Source: Ciona intestinalis
Taxonomy: Eukaryota; Chordata; Ascidiacea; Phlebobranchia; Cionidae
Reading direction: 5' to 3'
Length of the DNA: 64,000 nucleotides
NCBI RefSeq assembly: GCF_000224145.3
Contig: NC_020168.2
Span: forward strand, 372,001-436,000
The translations under genes were made by a program, and so were the position numbers. The notes under the pieces were generated by a model. The model had not been told where the DNA came from and made no database searches. It worked only from the letters and a program-made list of their open reading frames with translations. Below are positions 22,411-43,997 of this stretch, one piece after another (within the stretch, counting starts at the first letter, position 1; each line of letters opens with the position of its first letter).

Positions 22411-22574
22411 AATATTATAAATAAATAGACGTCTGGTGAAACTTTATTGTACCAACATTTCGTCTGTCATAGACATTCTAATTATCAGCCCTGTTGATGT
22501 CTTGTCGTATACGGCAGACGAAATGTTCGTACAATAAATTTTGTTTACTGGAAGAGCTATTTATTTATAATATT
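22411..22574. mobile_element. Fold-back element (second MITE family)
   Basis: A 164-bp near-palindrome: it starts aatattataaataaatag and ends ctatttatttataatatt; inner arms are tttattgtaccaacatttcg and its near-complement cgaaatgttcgtacaataaa. No ORF. A related end lies at about 63775-63840 (agtaaatagctcttctgg, acgtttcgtctgcca). Confidence 0.75.
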
Positions 22575-22949
22575 CCATTAACAACAACGGGATTGTTAAG
22601 TTCATGCTGCTGCTGTTAATGAAAATTATTATTAATTGGCTTTTAAGATAAAAACACAAAAAATATTTCATTTTATTATACCAACGTTCAAATTCTGACA
22701 CCTCGTACATTAAAATAAACAATTTTATAGAGCAGCAACCAATTTGTACATGGAGCAGTCCACTAAAAAGTTTTAAATAATAAAAATAGTTTTGAATGCG
22801 GAACGTCTTAACTATAGAAACACAATTACACTAAAAAACAATTACACTCAAAGTTTAAAAATAAAAAGCTAATTATTAACATTTTTTTAATAAACCATAA
22901 ACTTGTTTTTAGAACCCCAAAAAAACAGTTTCTGCTAGTATGATGCATA

Positions 22950-23028
22950 CATAATGGTGATGCAGTTCTCTATATACGTAACTTTATGTTTACATAATGG
23001 TGATGAAGTTCTCTATATACGTAACTTT
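22950..23028. repeat. Tandem duplication, 43-bp unit
   Basis: CATAATGGTGATGNAGTTCT, continuing ctatatacgtaacttt, occurs twice (22950 and 22993) with one internal difference. Confidence 0.8.
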
Positions 23029-23160
23029 CTTGAGAGCTAGCAACTTGATCCTTGTCTGATCTCTGCTACAACGAACCTATACTGTTGTCGGATTTGACAA
23101 TTGTTGCAACAAGCCTCGAATTACACTTAGTGCTACATGGGCGCTGCAATGGGTGTCTTT

Positions 23161-23234
23161 ATCACAAAAGTTATTTAAAAAAAGCTAAAATTTAGTATCA
23201 CAAAAGTTATTTAAAAAAAGCTAAAATTTAGTAT
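23161..23234. repeat. Tandem duplication, 36-bp unit
   Basis: atcacaaaagttatttaaaa, continuing aaagctaaaatttagt, occurs twice without change (23161, 23197); a diverged third unit lies at about 23316. Perfect identity suggests a recent event. Confidence 0.8.
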
Positions 23235-24712
23235 AGGAGATACGAATACAGACTGGTTTCGCGCTACATGGGTGCTGTAGTATAATTGAAACCATAGTTA
23301 TCTATATAGTTATATCACAAAATTATTTTAAAAACCACCTAAAATTTAAAATCTGAATAAATTCGAATACAGACTGATGTAATATCGCTTTGGCGAACTA
23401 TTGTAGTTGGACTCTATATTTGTTTGCTGTGTAATAGCATCCCGTATATTCCTAATATCGTTAACCGTATATTCCTAACATCGTTAAATGTATGTTCGAC
23501 CGTCTAGTATTTATTTATACACGCATACACGCATTGCTACTATCTGTTGAGAATTAGAATCCACTTTCGAGGTCGTCTGTGAATCAACGGAAGCGTGGAC
23601 GAAACAAGACCAAGGTATTTCGAGGTAAAATTTTTTGGACCGACACTAGAGGACCAGGGAATTATGGGCACCCGGTTGGTCCTTCCGGAGCGTTTTTTTT
23701 TGGGGGGGGGGGGGTAATATTTTATTTCTACTGTGACCTTAGGGACAGCTCTGTAGGGGGAATGTTAGTAGCTCTGTAGTGGGAATGTTAACAGCTCTGT
23801 AGGAGATCTGTAGGGGGAATGTTAGTAATGTGAATAAATGTAATTTATTTACCCCCACATGGAGGGGCAGTGACAATACTAGTTATAGAACGGGTGTTTT
23901 GTTTCCTACACCTCGAGCCTTCGTACAGGTTACTTTGTGGGTGGTTATTGATTATTTAGGTGATTTATTATTTTTTGTTTTTATGTATGTGTATGAAAAA
24001 AAGCAGTTGCCGTTAAGACCCTAATTAATGGCAGCATTGATATGCCTTGTACCAAAATAGATTACATTTCACACATTATTTAATGACATTCCCTATGCTT
24101 AACAACTATAGGTGAATTAACTATACCTGTAAGTGAATTTAGGCAACGTCCTTTTTCAATATTTTTTTGTATACTACCATTATGCTAATCATGATAATGC
24201 ATTTACCGAATAAATTTAAAGCATTTTAAATCTAAATTTAAAAGAGTTCACAGGATTTGTGAATTAAAAAACAAGATATTTCTAATATCGTTTACTTGCT
24301 ATTAAAAATAAGTTTCCGTGCTACCTCCCCAGTCAAAGAAAAAGGACTAAAAGTAGGAACAAAGAGAGCATAGCTATAATGACTGGGCACGTATCGAAAT
24401 AAGAGGTCAGCTAAATATTTTTATGGTAGACACATGTTTTTCTCTTATCGTTCTGATTCTTATGTCATGCTGATTTATTTTTAATGTTTTTATTTTCTCT
24501 TTTTTAGTCATTTGTTATATTTTTCGTCCTTTTTTTAAATCTCCAAGCATTATTAGTAATGTCTGTAAATAGAAGACAGCAACAATGGAAGTGTGAAATA
24601 TGTTTAATATTTTGGCGCTCCCCTTTAAGGCGTTTATGAGAACGCGGCACAATAAGAAAGACAGCAGAAAGAGCAGGTAAGAAGCAAAAACCTTACACGC
24701 TGGGGCAACACC

Positions 24713-24831
24713 TTTTAGAAGCGCACTGTGATAATGAGAATGATAAAAGCGACCGTGTATGCAGATACTGAATACTCGACAGTTGTGTTGTAGACGAATG
24801 GTTCAATAATGCAACGTATACTGGCTACATA
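24713..24831. repeat. Dispersed repeat, member 1 of a pair
   Basis: About 120 bp beginning ttttagaagcgcactgtgat, shared with 27389-27508 (roughly nine bases in ten alike). Both contain ccgtgtatgcagatactgaa. No coding or terminal-repeat signature. Confidence 0.7.
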
Positions 24832-26096
24832 GTGCACGGCGTCATTAGAAAAGTCGAATGATTTGCGAATACGGGGCTGTACACAAGCGATAGTTTGCGA
24901 TAGGAAATATGAGATAGTCTTTCTCAAATGAACCATGAGAGAAAAAGAAGAAAGGATTCGATTGCTGGTTACGCTGAACATACTGTTCGTCATTTTATAT
25001 TCTTATGGCTGTAGGGGATTGAACAATTGAATTATGTACAGAAACTAACGAAGAGGCTTCACAGTGGGCTGCAGAAGGGCTATACATGGCGACATTATAG
25101 CGCTGTACAAACGGTTGATGACGTCATTACCGATGACGTCATGGGCCCGAAGCGGTGACGTCATAAGCAAGTGATGGTGAATTTAGCGAAGATTGCGAAG
25201 GCTTTTACGACAATTGAAAAAGGAATAAAAATGCGGCGCAAAGTAAACATCAAAAAGTAAGTGATGGTTGCACGTGGTGGATTGGTTTGACGCATATGCA
25301 ACGTGGTTTAAAGTCGGAGGTGTTATAACGGGGTGAGGTATGGCGACTTAATAACGCTGTATGCGTGGATTTGAGGGTTAGAGGAGCCGAGAGAATTCGA
25401 ACTTCGACCAAACATGAATACACCTTTTGACCAGGCGAATATTGTGGCAACATTATGTACAAAGGTGGCGACAAAACAGTGCTGGTTGTTTAATATGCTA
25501 AGTTGGATGGAGTCTTGTCTCAATACACTTATAAAGACAGCGGGACTTTGATTAATGTAAATTTCATTACATGGAATAGCGTTTTAACAAAATCTACCAC
25601 ACAAAAAGCAAGAGGCGTATGCGACGTCCGTTATATAGTTGCCGTTGAATGGATTAAGTTAGGTGTATAGCTATGATGCAGAATGAGGTTACGTATGCTA
25701 GAAACGGAGGTATTGCATTACAGACTATAGTGAACCCTAGGCGGTTATGAGGGGTTGGGGGTAATTACAGAGCTGGTTGATTAGAAATAAATGCACGGCT
25801 CACTATTATGTTGTCCCGGGTGCAAAAGCTAAACTGCATGCTTACAAAAGCGACGAGAAACGTTTAGCACCGACAGAATACGACGAGTCGAGCAAATTAG
25901 GAAAACCAGTGTTCGGCGGAAAAAAGAAGTGTTACGCGCAACCAGGGCTGTGTCGCCAACACTGATGCTAAAATCTCTTTGGATCGGACCGCTACTGCAT
26001 AGACGGTGTCGGCAAATTAACTAAATACTTGTTCTTAATATACTCAATAAATAGAAAAAAAGGCTCGCTGTGAAGATGGATCTACGAGGTTCAGTT

Positions 26097-35036
<8,940 letters not shown>

Positions 35037-38000
35037 TTGGATCGCACAAGTTACTTTTGCGTTTATGATTTATCTTCGCTGAGAACCAGAACTCATGCTT
35101 TACTAGGTTCGCTTTTTTAAATCAGATAGGAACCTACGCGAGAAAATCAGGAGTATGATCGGAGTGCTTATGCTATAACATATTACTAATAACAACTAAT
35201 CAAAAACACGACTGCAGTTTACTGACTGAACGATGCACATCAACGACAACTCGGCTCTAATTCTTTGCAAAACTTCGCTCGCTTTTTGTGTACCTTGGCA
35301 CCTAGACTGATTGGACTGACAGCTTTACTGCGCGGCTAATTAGTGATGTCCGATCGCGGATTGAACGCTAACAATTGAACTTCGCGCTTTCGCGACACGT
35401 GATGTTCGTAACACCAATCTCTACAATGCTATCGTAAAACATATACCTGTTTACGCGATACCGTTGTTTACAAATGTCTATTTAAAACTACAGTGGTGTA
35501 AAACTATATTTCACACTCGCTGTCATGTTTATTTTTGTTTCACGCTTCCTGACAAAAAAGTGATTCAGAATATTTTCGCGCATAAAAATCATTCGAACAT
35601 ATTAATTCTTGAAACAGAGTTACTGCTTGGGCATAAACAAAGAACAGCAAAAGCATTGGTTACTTGATTTACAATTTATAGCTCGATTTTATTAGCATAA
35701 CAATACTCGGATGCCTGATCTGCAACACGGATTTTAAATCGGTATCTCAAATCCGCATAACGGAACGTAACTCTGACATAAAATTACTATGAACTACTAA
35801 CATGCGACGTAAACTGCAACATACACTTGCAGTATTTCTAATAACGATGTGTCTTACTTATGCTTGGCATTTTTAACTAGCGCAAAAGTTAATCATCAAT
35901 ACGCATAGCGATTTAATCTAGTTTTCTGCATGAATCGTTTACGGTGAAAGTTGCACTAGCGCCTTTTTTGGTAACTGTCCTACATCTTAACGGTTAGTAG
36001 TCCTTTAAACTCGCAATACCGATAACTAATACATGATGTTGAATCACCGTAGTAACCAGCTATCTCCACGACTGTGGTTGATCTAACTCTGTTCTATATC
36101 TGGGTCACAGAGTGACGGAATAAAAGGTAAAAAACAAACGTCGTGTTTAAATAGAGATGCGACAGAAAAGAAGAAGTCCGGTAGATCATCGGCAATGCTC
36201 GGCGGCCGCTGGTCAGCGCCGGTCCATCTCTCTCTCTCACAACTCTAAAGCGTGAGCGGCTGTTTGCTCTTCCCGTAGTGTAGAACACGTGGTGGGGAAC
36301 AACAAAGCCCCAGTGGGTAGCCGTGTAGTGTCTCGTTGCCACCTTCACTTACGAAGTTAGCTGGAAGTCTATGTAATAGTCAAAGACCTCCCGACTGGAG
36401 GTGAGAAATGCGAATATTGCGCGCTAAGTAAAGTCACGCCTTGAATATAATACCCACAGCGCGTCGCTTTTGTTCATCAACTTTCTTAAATGAAGGTAGG
36501 TAGTTTTAGTTGCGTCAGTTACTTTTCATTTGCAATATTCAAGCTATGCTGCACCCATATTGTAGTATTTCAAATGCATCACGCAGTCGGTGCACAGCCA
36601 TAAACGAATTTGCGATTTCATGCGTGCTGGGTCAGTACGTTACGTCACAATATGCGTGGTTTCTGTTGCGTAGCATACGCCGTGGGTTTTTTGATGCATT
36701 AGGTCTACAGTTTGTAAACGTATGTTCTGTTAGTGTTGTTTAGGCCTGTCATATAGTACTTTGGGTAAGATAGGTAGCCTATCTTTAGCACATAAATATC
36801 CAAGGTTCCCAATCGTGTTTTAACAACTCTTTTTTAGAAAGTGTACAACTCTGTTTACTACTGATTGAACCATAAGAATATTTTAAAACATGGGCTATCT
36901 TGCCCCATCCAAATATAATGTTATTAATAATAATTTAAGCAATTTGTTTAACCTCCTTCTAAATTGTCTAATGATTTAAACAAACTAAAAGAAATGTATT
37001 TATTTCTATAAATTTTTTTTTTTAGAATTTTAAGATAGTATGAACAATTTATAAAAACAATTCCCTCCTTTAATGTTCCATTATAGTGGTAGGATAGTAT
37101 GCCAAATCTGGTACAACTTTACAAAAAAAACTATATATTTGATCACGTTATTACGCTTAAGATAATATAATGTATTCCAGTTTATGTTGAATAACGAACC
37201 CACCTTTTCCCTTCGTCTTCATGTTTTAATACAGGTGGAAATGAGAAGTTGTTGCTATTTTGTTGAACCTTAGATACACATATTGATATATACATTAACT
37301 ATATAACTAAGTTAATTCGTTTTTAACAACAAATCAATGAAGCAAAATGTACAGAATTTTAAAAATTAACTTAATATTTTTAGGTTTTAATATCTCTACT
37401 TTTTTTAAATGGTATTTATTATTATTATGATAAAACCCTGTTTATTTTTTCTGCTGCCATGACTACGGCTAAACTTCTATCTGCTGCAATAATAATTATA
37501 TCTGTTTTGCAAATATACTAATGGCTATGCATTTTTCTCTTGTGGTATCCAAGATGGTGCAAGTTGAAAATCTGTTATAACTTTCCAGTTTCATCACTAA
37601 AGTGACAAATAACTCAAACAAAAATGTTAAAATTTGAGAAATACATACTAGTTTAAATATTAAAATATAAAAAGAAAAAAATAAAGTAACAGCTATATGT
37701 CCTATATAATTATATAACTATAAGTTCTCTGTACATTTTATTTTGCTTCACACTTCAGTTCCGGAAAAATATTCAGTTGGTAACTGTCTTTAGAAAATTC
37801 TGATTAAGAAGTAACGACTTTCTCTCTCAATGTTGAAAACTTGGTTGTTCATTCATTTGTCTTTTCCTGTTTAACTTGGCTATCTTACAACATATCAAGG
37901 TGTTATTAAAAGTTAAAAATATGTTTTTAATCAAAAAAATGTGCTAGTGAAGAATTCTCCTTTTTAACCATTAACATTTTTCAAATTGCCAATTTGTAAC

Positions 38001-38460
38001 ATTATAGAGAATTTTCCACTAGTACACAAATGGTCACTGATGCATTTCTTACCATGTAAAGTTTTATGTTCAATATCACAACAAATCAATTTCTTTCATT
38101 AGACATGCACCCAAAGCAAGTCCTTCTGTTTTCTTGCAGCCAATAGGCAGGTGGTATTATATGACAGCAAAGTTGTTTACCTACTGTCATATAATTGCAG
38201 CCTAATTGACCTAAAGGGAGAGAAAATATACCGATAAAGTTAAGTAACATGAAAAATGACAATAAAAATGTTTTATATAAAAATTAAAGTATTACAACAT
38301 TACTACAAAATATACATTTGTGTTATATAGGATCAACAGTAATAGTTTTATGTATATAAAATCTCTCGGTTCGTATGTTTACTTTTTAATGCTATATAAT
38401 AGCCTCTTTTGAAATTGGCTACAAGTCGCTCGTTACCGGGAACTTCACTGTAAAAGTTGT
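35037..38460. other. Intergenic region upstream of ROR
   Basis: It should hold the ROR 5' UTR and promoter. A MITE fragment lies at 36752-36920 (tagtactttgggtaagatag to tcttgccccatcc). From 36920 to 38460 the DNA is strongly AT-rich with no coding exon seen. Confidence 0.6.
38393..38400 (+). promoter_or_regulatory. TATA-like box of the small secreted-peptide gene
   Basis: TATATAAT, 70 bases before the ATG at 38470; another (TATATAAA) lies at 38353-38360. Either would start transcription a short way upstream of the ORF. Confidence 0.4.
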
Positions 38461-38469
38461 TTTAAAGCA

Positions 38470-38640
38470 ATGAAACACTTGAAAGTTAAAATGCGGAATT
38501 TTTTTATCGTACACCTGGTTTTAATGTCGTTGTTTATAACATATTCTGGTAGCAAACGATCACCGGTAACACGTTGCAAAACCTGCAGAGAGAGCAATTC
38601 CTACGGCAATGCACTGAATGCAGACAGCTATATCCAATGA
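38470..38640 (+). CDS. Predicted small secreted peptide, 56 aa, single exon
   Basis: An ORF of 57 codons: basic start MKHLKVKMRN, hydrophobic core FFIVHLVLMSLFITYSG as in a signal peptide, a KR pair just after the predicted cleavage, then a hydrophilic 26-residue part SPVTRCKTCRESNSYG...NADSYIQ with two cysteines in a CKTC motif. The layout is compact: TATA-like boxes 70 and 110 bases upstream, AATAAA 70 bases after the stop. That is the shape of a peptide-hormone or antimicrobial-peptide precursor, but I recognise no family. It may equally be a chance ORF in AT-rich DNA. It lies between the ROR upstream region and a tRNA-Cys. Confidence 0.45.
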   Translation: MKHLKVKMRNFFIVHLVLMSLFITYSGSKRSPVTRCKTCRESNSYGNALNADSYIQ

Positions 38641-38709
38641 CATGTAGTCCGGCGACTTAAATGTCTAATTCAAAAATGTCATTCTTTTAAGCCTAGATGT
38701 TATATAAAT

Positions 38710-38715
38710 AATAAA
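38710..38715 (+). terminator. Poly(A) signal for the small peptide gene
   Basis: AATAAA 70 bases downstream of the stop at 38640 and 131 bases before the tRNA gene. Confidence 0.4.
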
Positions 38716-38845
38716 CCTTTGCGGATTTTGCTTTTAAAAATATTTCGCTACAATTTCGTTTTCTTTGGCGTGATTCAGTGTTATACGAGACGTGTTCCAT
38801 TTTCTGAGTGTTCTAATTTGGTACTTTACAAGTTACATACCGTAT

Positions 38846-38917
38846 GGGGATATAGCTCAGTGGTAGAGCATTCGACTGCAGATCGAGAGGTCCCTGGTTC
38901 AAATCCGGGTGTCCCCT
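38846..38917 (+). tRNA. tRNA-Cys (anticodon GCA)
   Basis: 72 nt. Acceptor stem GGGGATA with TGTCCCC, D arm GCTCAGTGGTAGAGC (intact box A TAGCTCAGTGG), anticodon loop CTGCAGA (GCA), T arm CCTGGTTCAAATCCGGG (intact box B), discriminator T. A TTTT pol III terminator follows at once (tgttttgtt). All stems pair, so it should be functional. Confidence 0.96.
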
Positions 38918-39539
38918 GTTTTGTTATTGTAACGCATGCGGCCATCAGAAACTCTTTTTTTCACGATAATTACATACAAGATTTGTTGTAAGTGTATAAT
39001 TGTATTATAAATATTAATTCATATTCCCAATTAGGCTTTGTAACAAAATGTACCTAGAACAGAAGCATATCACACATTATCTTTTATAATACCATACATG
39101 GTTACTCATAAAATATTTGGTGCCAGATTGTTCCTTAGTTCTCACTAAGTTTTATAATTTATTATAGAAAAAAGTTGGGCTTTTGTGCAAAAAAGTTTTG
39201 TATCAAGGTATTTTGTACACAAAAATTAAACTAAGATTAGATTATTACCTTATAGAATGCGTATTAGTACATTTCATACAAGTGAAAACCGCTATGTTAC
39301 AGATTAGGCGATTTGTTAGGGTTTTCACTATCCCGAAACACAAATTTCGATGTGGTAGAATGTTTTTTTGCGCAATTTTGCAATTGATTTTTGACACAAA
39401 TGCCCGATTTAAAAAAAATCATACAGCAGGTATCAGACATATGGAACATTTTTAGACCCAACACTTTGCTAGCTCACCAGCTATAACACCACAAATATGC
39501 TTGTATTAGTTAAAGTACCATACAAGGTACACGAGGTGT

Positions 39540-42500
39540 TTAAAGATCTGATCCCAATCTATCAATTTCTTTGATAACAAATTCCATGTCATCAGTGGTA
39601 ACTTTATCATTAATCACAACCATTCGAAAGAAACTTGGTTTTCCATCTAAAGGTTGGTATCCGACCATCAAACTTCCACTTTGTGTCATTCCTTCTTTGA
39701 TCAAAGGGGGTACTTGCGCCATTTTGCGACAGAAATTGTCATCATCGAGACTCCACTTCAAGGAACGTAATCTTTTAGGTATATACCAGAAACATACATT
39801 GGTGCATTCCGGCTGGCAAAAGAACAAAGCAAGATTAAATTCCTGTCACTAATAAAATACATTTCACTTCACTAATTTTTCAGGCAATTAATACTACTAA
39901 GGGTGGATTATAAGGAATCACATTATATTCAGCAATTTGAAAGCTACCTGCCATACAATATCGCCTACAATGTTGCATAGTTGCCAGGTGGAAAGCTATA
40001 AGCAGTGCCACCATGTAAGGATAAATAAATTACATTCATCATGTGTAAGCAATCACAGAAATTTGCAATTCACCTTGCAAACAAGTTCAAAACCTTCTGT
40101 GACCTCAACCAACTTTGTAAGCTTTTGTGCATTCAGGAAAGCTTTGTTGATTCTGGTTTCTAATCCAGTACTGCCATGTGCTTTCATCATTAACCATAGC
40201 TTTAATACATCTACCTGGAAGATAAAGTAGTTTGTTAGTATTAAAGTTTGCCATAGTTTATTTATATTATTCAAAGCACATTGACCGGCGCCGTGACAAA
40301 GCAGGCGCCTACTTATAACCCAGAGGTAATGGGCACAAGGCTCGTCGCTACTACCATTGTGGTTGTATGTTACCTTGCACAGGACACTTAACCGCAATTG
40401 CTCCAACCCAGTGATCACTGGTCATTATTGGGTTGTCTAAATTATCAGCTAAAGTTTATAGTCTATAGAATCTATATTCTTTATTTCTTTACAGCACCTT
40501 TCTACCACACTGAATCACTTTGCTTCCAATGTCATATTCTGAAGAATATAACGTCTTATCTTGTTGAAATAAATAAGGAACTTCGATTGAGTGGCATTTT
40601 ACTAATTTGTTGCTGTGCTTGGTGACAAACACACAGCATTGTAATGGAGCCATCAGCATTTTGTGTGGGTTCCACGCAACAGAATCACTCCTGAAAATTG
40701 GAACAGGGTTTACATGATGAAAAGTGTGGCTACAGTATACAGAACTTGTTTTAAGGCTTACTTTGGAAACGATATACCCAGGTGTTAAATATTTGTATTT
40801 TCGTATAGTTGACAATAAACATATAGTGAGTTGAAGCATATATGGTTAAGTGCCTCGCCCATAGACACATACTCTCCTACAATGATAGCAGGACCAGCTT
40901 CAAACTGGTATGCTCAAGGGTCTAGTTAACAGAACAGTCAAACAGTCTGAGCACTGTGTTATGGATTTTGTGAAATGTTTATCTACATAATACTTAGCAT
41001 ATAAACATATGGAAATTATACCTGTGTATTCCTTTGCAAAGTTGGCGATATTTGGATGAAAATAAAACACCTCCACCCCAGGCTGCCTGTAAATAACAAA
41101 GCAAAATCAGCAGCTATTATTTACCTAATTATTTTATTAAAACTGGTTTATTAGAGATAGTCAAATATCTATATTTGTGAAAGAATAATGTTATAACTTA
41201 AAAACTGGGGCGTATACAAGGGGGGGTCACAGGGGGTTCGGACCCCACCTTTGAATTTAAAAAAAATCATATTCATATTTTTAGTCATATTTTTGTAGTT
41301 TTAAATCAATCTTACGCGTTCCTTTCATGGGCGTTATTATTTATGTCAGTCAAGGTATGTTTTTATTGAGCATGTTACAGTTTACACTCGTCCATTTTCT
41401 AAGCAAAAACTTGCGGACCTCACCCCCCTTTAAATTCCTGGATACGCCTCTTCTTAAAAACCCATATTTTATAAGTATTAACATAACATGTAATCTGAAT
41501 AGAAGACTGAATATGTCATTTGGGAGAAATATATGTTTTTATTATACAATTGGTTGGACTTGATCCAGATCCTTACTGTCTTTTATTACACAAGAATCAT
41601 TCAACTCTACCAGATCAGGGTCATATTTGCAATTTGTCATTACCATTATAACTTAAAAAATCAACATTTTGTTAACATATTACTTTACAACTTACATCAA
41701 CGTGAAGCCATAACTTCTTATCTTCACAAATATCAGCAATTTTTTCTAATGGGTCAAATGCACCAAGAACTGTAGTTCCACAAGTTGCGATAACAAGAAA
41801 TGGAGTAGCACCCTTGGATAAATAAAAGTAAGGCGATGAAACGTTATGTTAACAGAGACTGAATTTATTTTTATAACACTAATGTTATAAGTATGCTTTG
41901 TTAAATCAATGACAAAAAAATGCATATTGGTTCTAAACTTTAAAGCTACATAGTGTAAACACAGCATATGTAATTAATAGGCTGTCAACACCGTATGCGA
42001 GACTTTTCTTACGAACGTATATACTTCTGCCGTATGCAAGAATGTGTTTCCTGTTTACTAAACACATTACAGCAACAACAGCAAAATGGTAGCAACAACA
42101 GCAAAATGCAAACCTGTATTTCAGCTTCCTCAATCTTCTGTTTAAGATCTGAACAATCCATCCTACCACTGTTGTCAGTAGCAACAGCAATGACATCATC
42201 AGACCCAATTCCAAGTAGAGAAGCATTCTTCTTGTTTGAGTAGTGGGAGTGTTTTGAAACAAAGATAACAATTCGTGGCAGTGCCCTCATTCCTGTCTTT
42301 GAGACTTGGGGAAATTTATGAAACCGAGCCAAGTTCATCCCAAGCATGTTTGAATATGATCCACCTGCAAACATCAAAGGTTACAAATTTTCGCAACTTA
42401 GTGGAATTTATTCTTTAGTTACCATCCTTGCAATGTTGTTGTACTAAAGGATAAGCATAGATATTACACAAACTGATCTAACTTGCAAACCATCAACAGT

Positions 42501-43997
42501 AGGTGCAAGTAGGAACAATTTACACTAACATGTCTTGTTCCATGTCAATATGGTAGAAGCATGGAGCTTTGAACCCTGTACCCACTAGTTATAAGTCAGT
42601 TATAACAAGTATAAATACCAAACATACACAATGTTATCTCATAATTGTTAACCTGGTCATGCACTGCAGCCCAGTGGTTTGGCACCTAATAAGAAAAATT
42701 TCAGGTTTGATGCTTAATACTGATACCACTAGGCATTTAAGTTTTTAGGATAGTTATTAATAGACATTGCTTCAACCCAATGGTCACTAATGGGTTGTAG
42801 CACTCTAGATGTTGGGGTAATGGGCCAACTCTTGCATAAATCTGAGATCTAATGACGTGCCCCGCTTTGGGACCTCACCCACATAGAATAGACTGTACAT
42901 ATACAATGCTGATTATTCGCTAACTTTGGCCTAAACCTCAGGACTTATGATGTACCACACTGTAGGACCTCACCCACATAGAAATATTAACCTGGTGAAA
43001 ATGTTCCATCTCCCTCTTTGTATCCAATGAGATGACACACATGATCCAGCAAATATTTCTCCATCAAAACAAACACTGGAGCAACTTCATAGGTGTATCT
43101 AACAAATATATTGTTATATATGCTGGAATGCTGCATAATGCTGCTTTTACAAGAAAAACTGTAGGTCTAAAAAATATATTCTGGCAATCCTTTATTTTCT
43201 ATCCTAAAAATGGAAAAAAATTAAGATTACAATTGAAAAATGTCAGAAGAACTGTTTCAAAAACTAAAACTTGTTGGTACTAGTAAAGAATTCTCTGGTA
43301 CGCTACAGATTGGGCTGGTGGGAAATGTTAAAGAAGCTTGGTAGTTTAAAGGTTAGTGGTTATACGGCTAAGCAAATAACAAAGGGGGAGAATTCCTTAC
43401 TAGCACCATTTTTGTATATAAAGTAATAGTTAAAACTCACATTGAAGTATTCAAGACATCTGTTACAACTTGTCCAGCAAATCCATATGGATCCAAACCA
43501 GCATATAACTGGTTAAAGAAACGTGGGTGGCCTGAAACAACACATTTTTATCTCCATGATTTGTGCAATACGAAAATATATTAAACTCAGATTGGTTATT
43601 TTCAACAGGATTATGCAAATGGATGGTCGTTTTAGACCAGAAACGGGACAACATTTCGATTTTGGTTCCTATTTACGGGGATTTCCCCCTGGCAAAACAC
43701 ACTGAAAATGCGACGTTTTGTGTTTTTTTACCACGCATTACATAGGTTTGCAGATTACAGAGACTTACCCGTTTTCACGCTATATTTAAACACCTGTTCA
43801 CAATATTCTAATAACTGTGCATGACTCGCAGGTTTGGCAGGAATCGCTAAATCCAAGATCTGCTTTAACTCGCTAGGTGTTTTAAAGTTGATCACTGGTT
43901 TTGTTCTGTCGTTTATTTCGGTCACCCCTTCTTTTAGGACAAGATCAAATACTGACTTCAAAAAAGTTTCAATATCGCTTTCGTGACAACCGTTCAT
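39540..43997 (-). CDS. CSAD: PLP-dependent acidic amino-acid decarboxylase, CSAD/GADL1 type
   Basis: Group II decarboxylase of the glutamate/cysteine-sulfinate family; the likely substrate is cysteine sulfinate or aspartate (giving hypotaurine or beta-alanine). Exons: 43769-43997, 43441-43531, 42992-43098, 42114-42364, 41696-41812, 41022-41086, 40498-40690, 40074-40214, 39540-39812; 1467 nt, 488 aa (human CSAD 493), all phases consistent. Motifs: [47 protein letters not shown], and catalytic-lysine site [17 protein letters not shown]; the end [12 protein letters not shown] is typical. It starts [15 protein letters not shown] without the roughly 90-residue N-terminal extension of GAD65/67, which argues for CSAD/GADL1. 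Where CSAD has ATSGTTV, this protein has ATCGTTV. ATG 43997 is the first ATG; the upstream in-frame GTG is ignored. CSAD versus GADL1 cannot be settled here. Confidence 0.95.
41207..41452. mobile_element. Terminal-inverted-repeat element in CSAD-like intron
   Basis: Left end ggggcgtatacaaggggggg, right end ccttt...attcctggatacgcctc; the ends are imperfect inverse complements (also tcggaccccacctttgaatt against gcggacctcaccccccttt). About 246 bp, no ORF: a non-autonomous DNA element of the type with GGGGCGTATCCAGG ends. Confidence 0.6.
42657..42985 (+). mobile_element. SINE-like element with degenerate tRNA-like head
   Basis: The head gcagcccagtggtttggcac ... caggtttgatgctta resembles pol III boxes A and B. 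The body has ttgcttcaacccaatggtca and ttggggtaatgggccaac, and ends with two cacccacatagaa units. Related copies lie at 50083-50400 and 62990-63200. Inside a CSAD-like intron. Confidence 0.55.

Larger units (their letters stand above)
19920..26096. other. Gene-poor, repeat-rich interval
   Basis: Six kilobases between the weak + strand unit and the ROR stop codon. I find no reliable coding exon. It contains paired hairpins (20603-20652), a degenerate tandem repeat (21572-21819), a fold-back element (22411-22574), two short tandem duplications (22950-23028, 23161-23234), an oligo-T/oligo-G run (about 23691-23716), part of a SINE-like repeat (23830-23945) and one member of a dispersed repeat pair (24713-24831). 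The part nearest 26097 is probably ROR 3' UTR. Confidence 0.55.

Noticed and set aside
23691-23716. Oligo-T/oligo-G run as a biological signal
   Set aside because: More likely a polymerase-slippage tract or assembly weakness; nothing nearby makes use of it.
25777-25965. 62-codon + strand ORF of reasonable composition
   Set aside because: It lies antisense to the likely ROR 3' UTR, has no splice borders, and I recognise no family; too weak to annotate.
42009-42113. Extension of CSAD-like exon 42114-42364 leftwards past 42114
   Set aside because: The open frame there is a poly-Leu/Cys translation of (CAACAG)-type repeats; the gtttgc donor at 42113 restores family alignment and phase.
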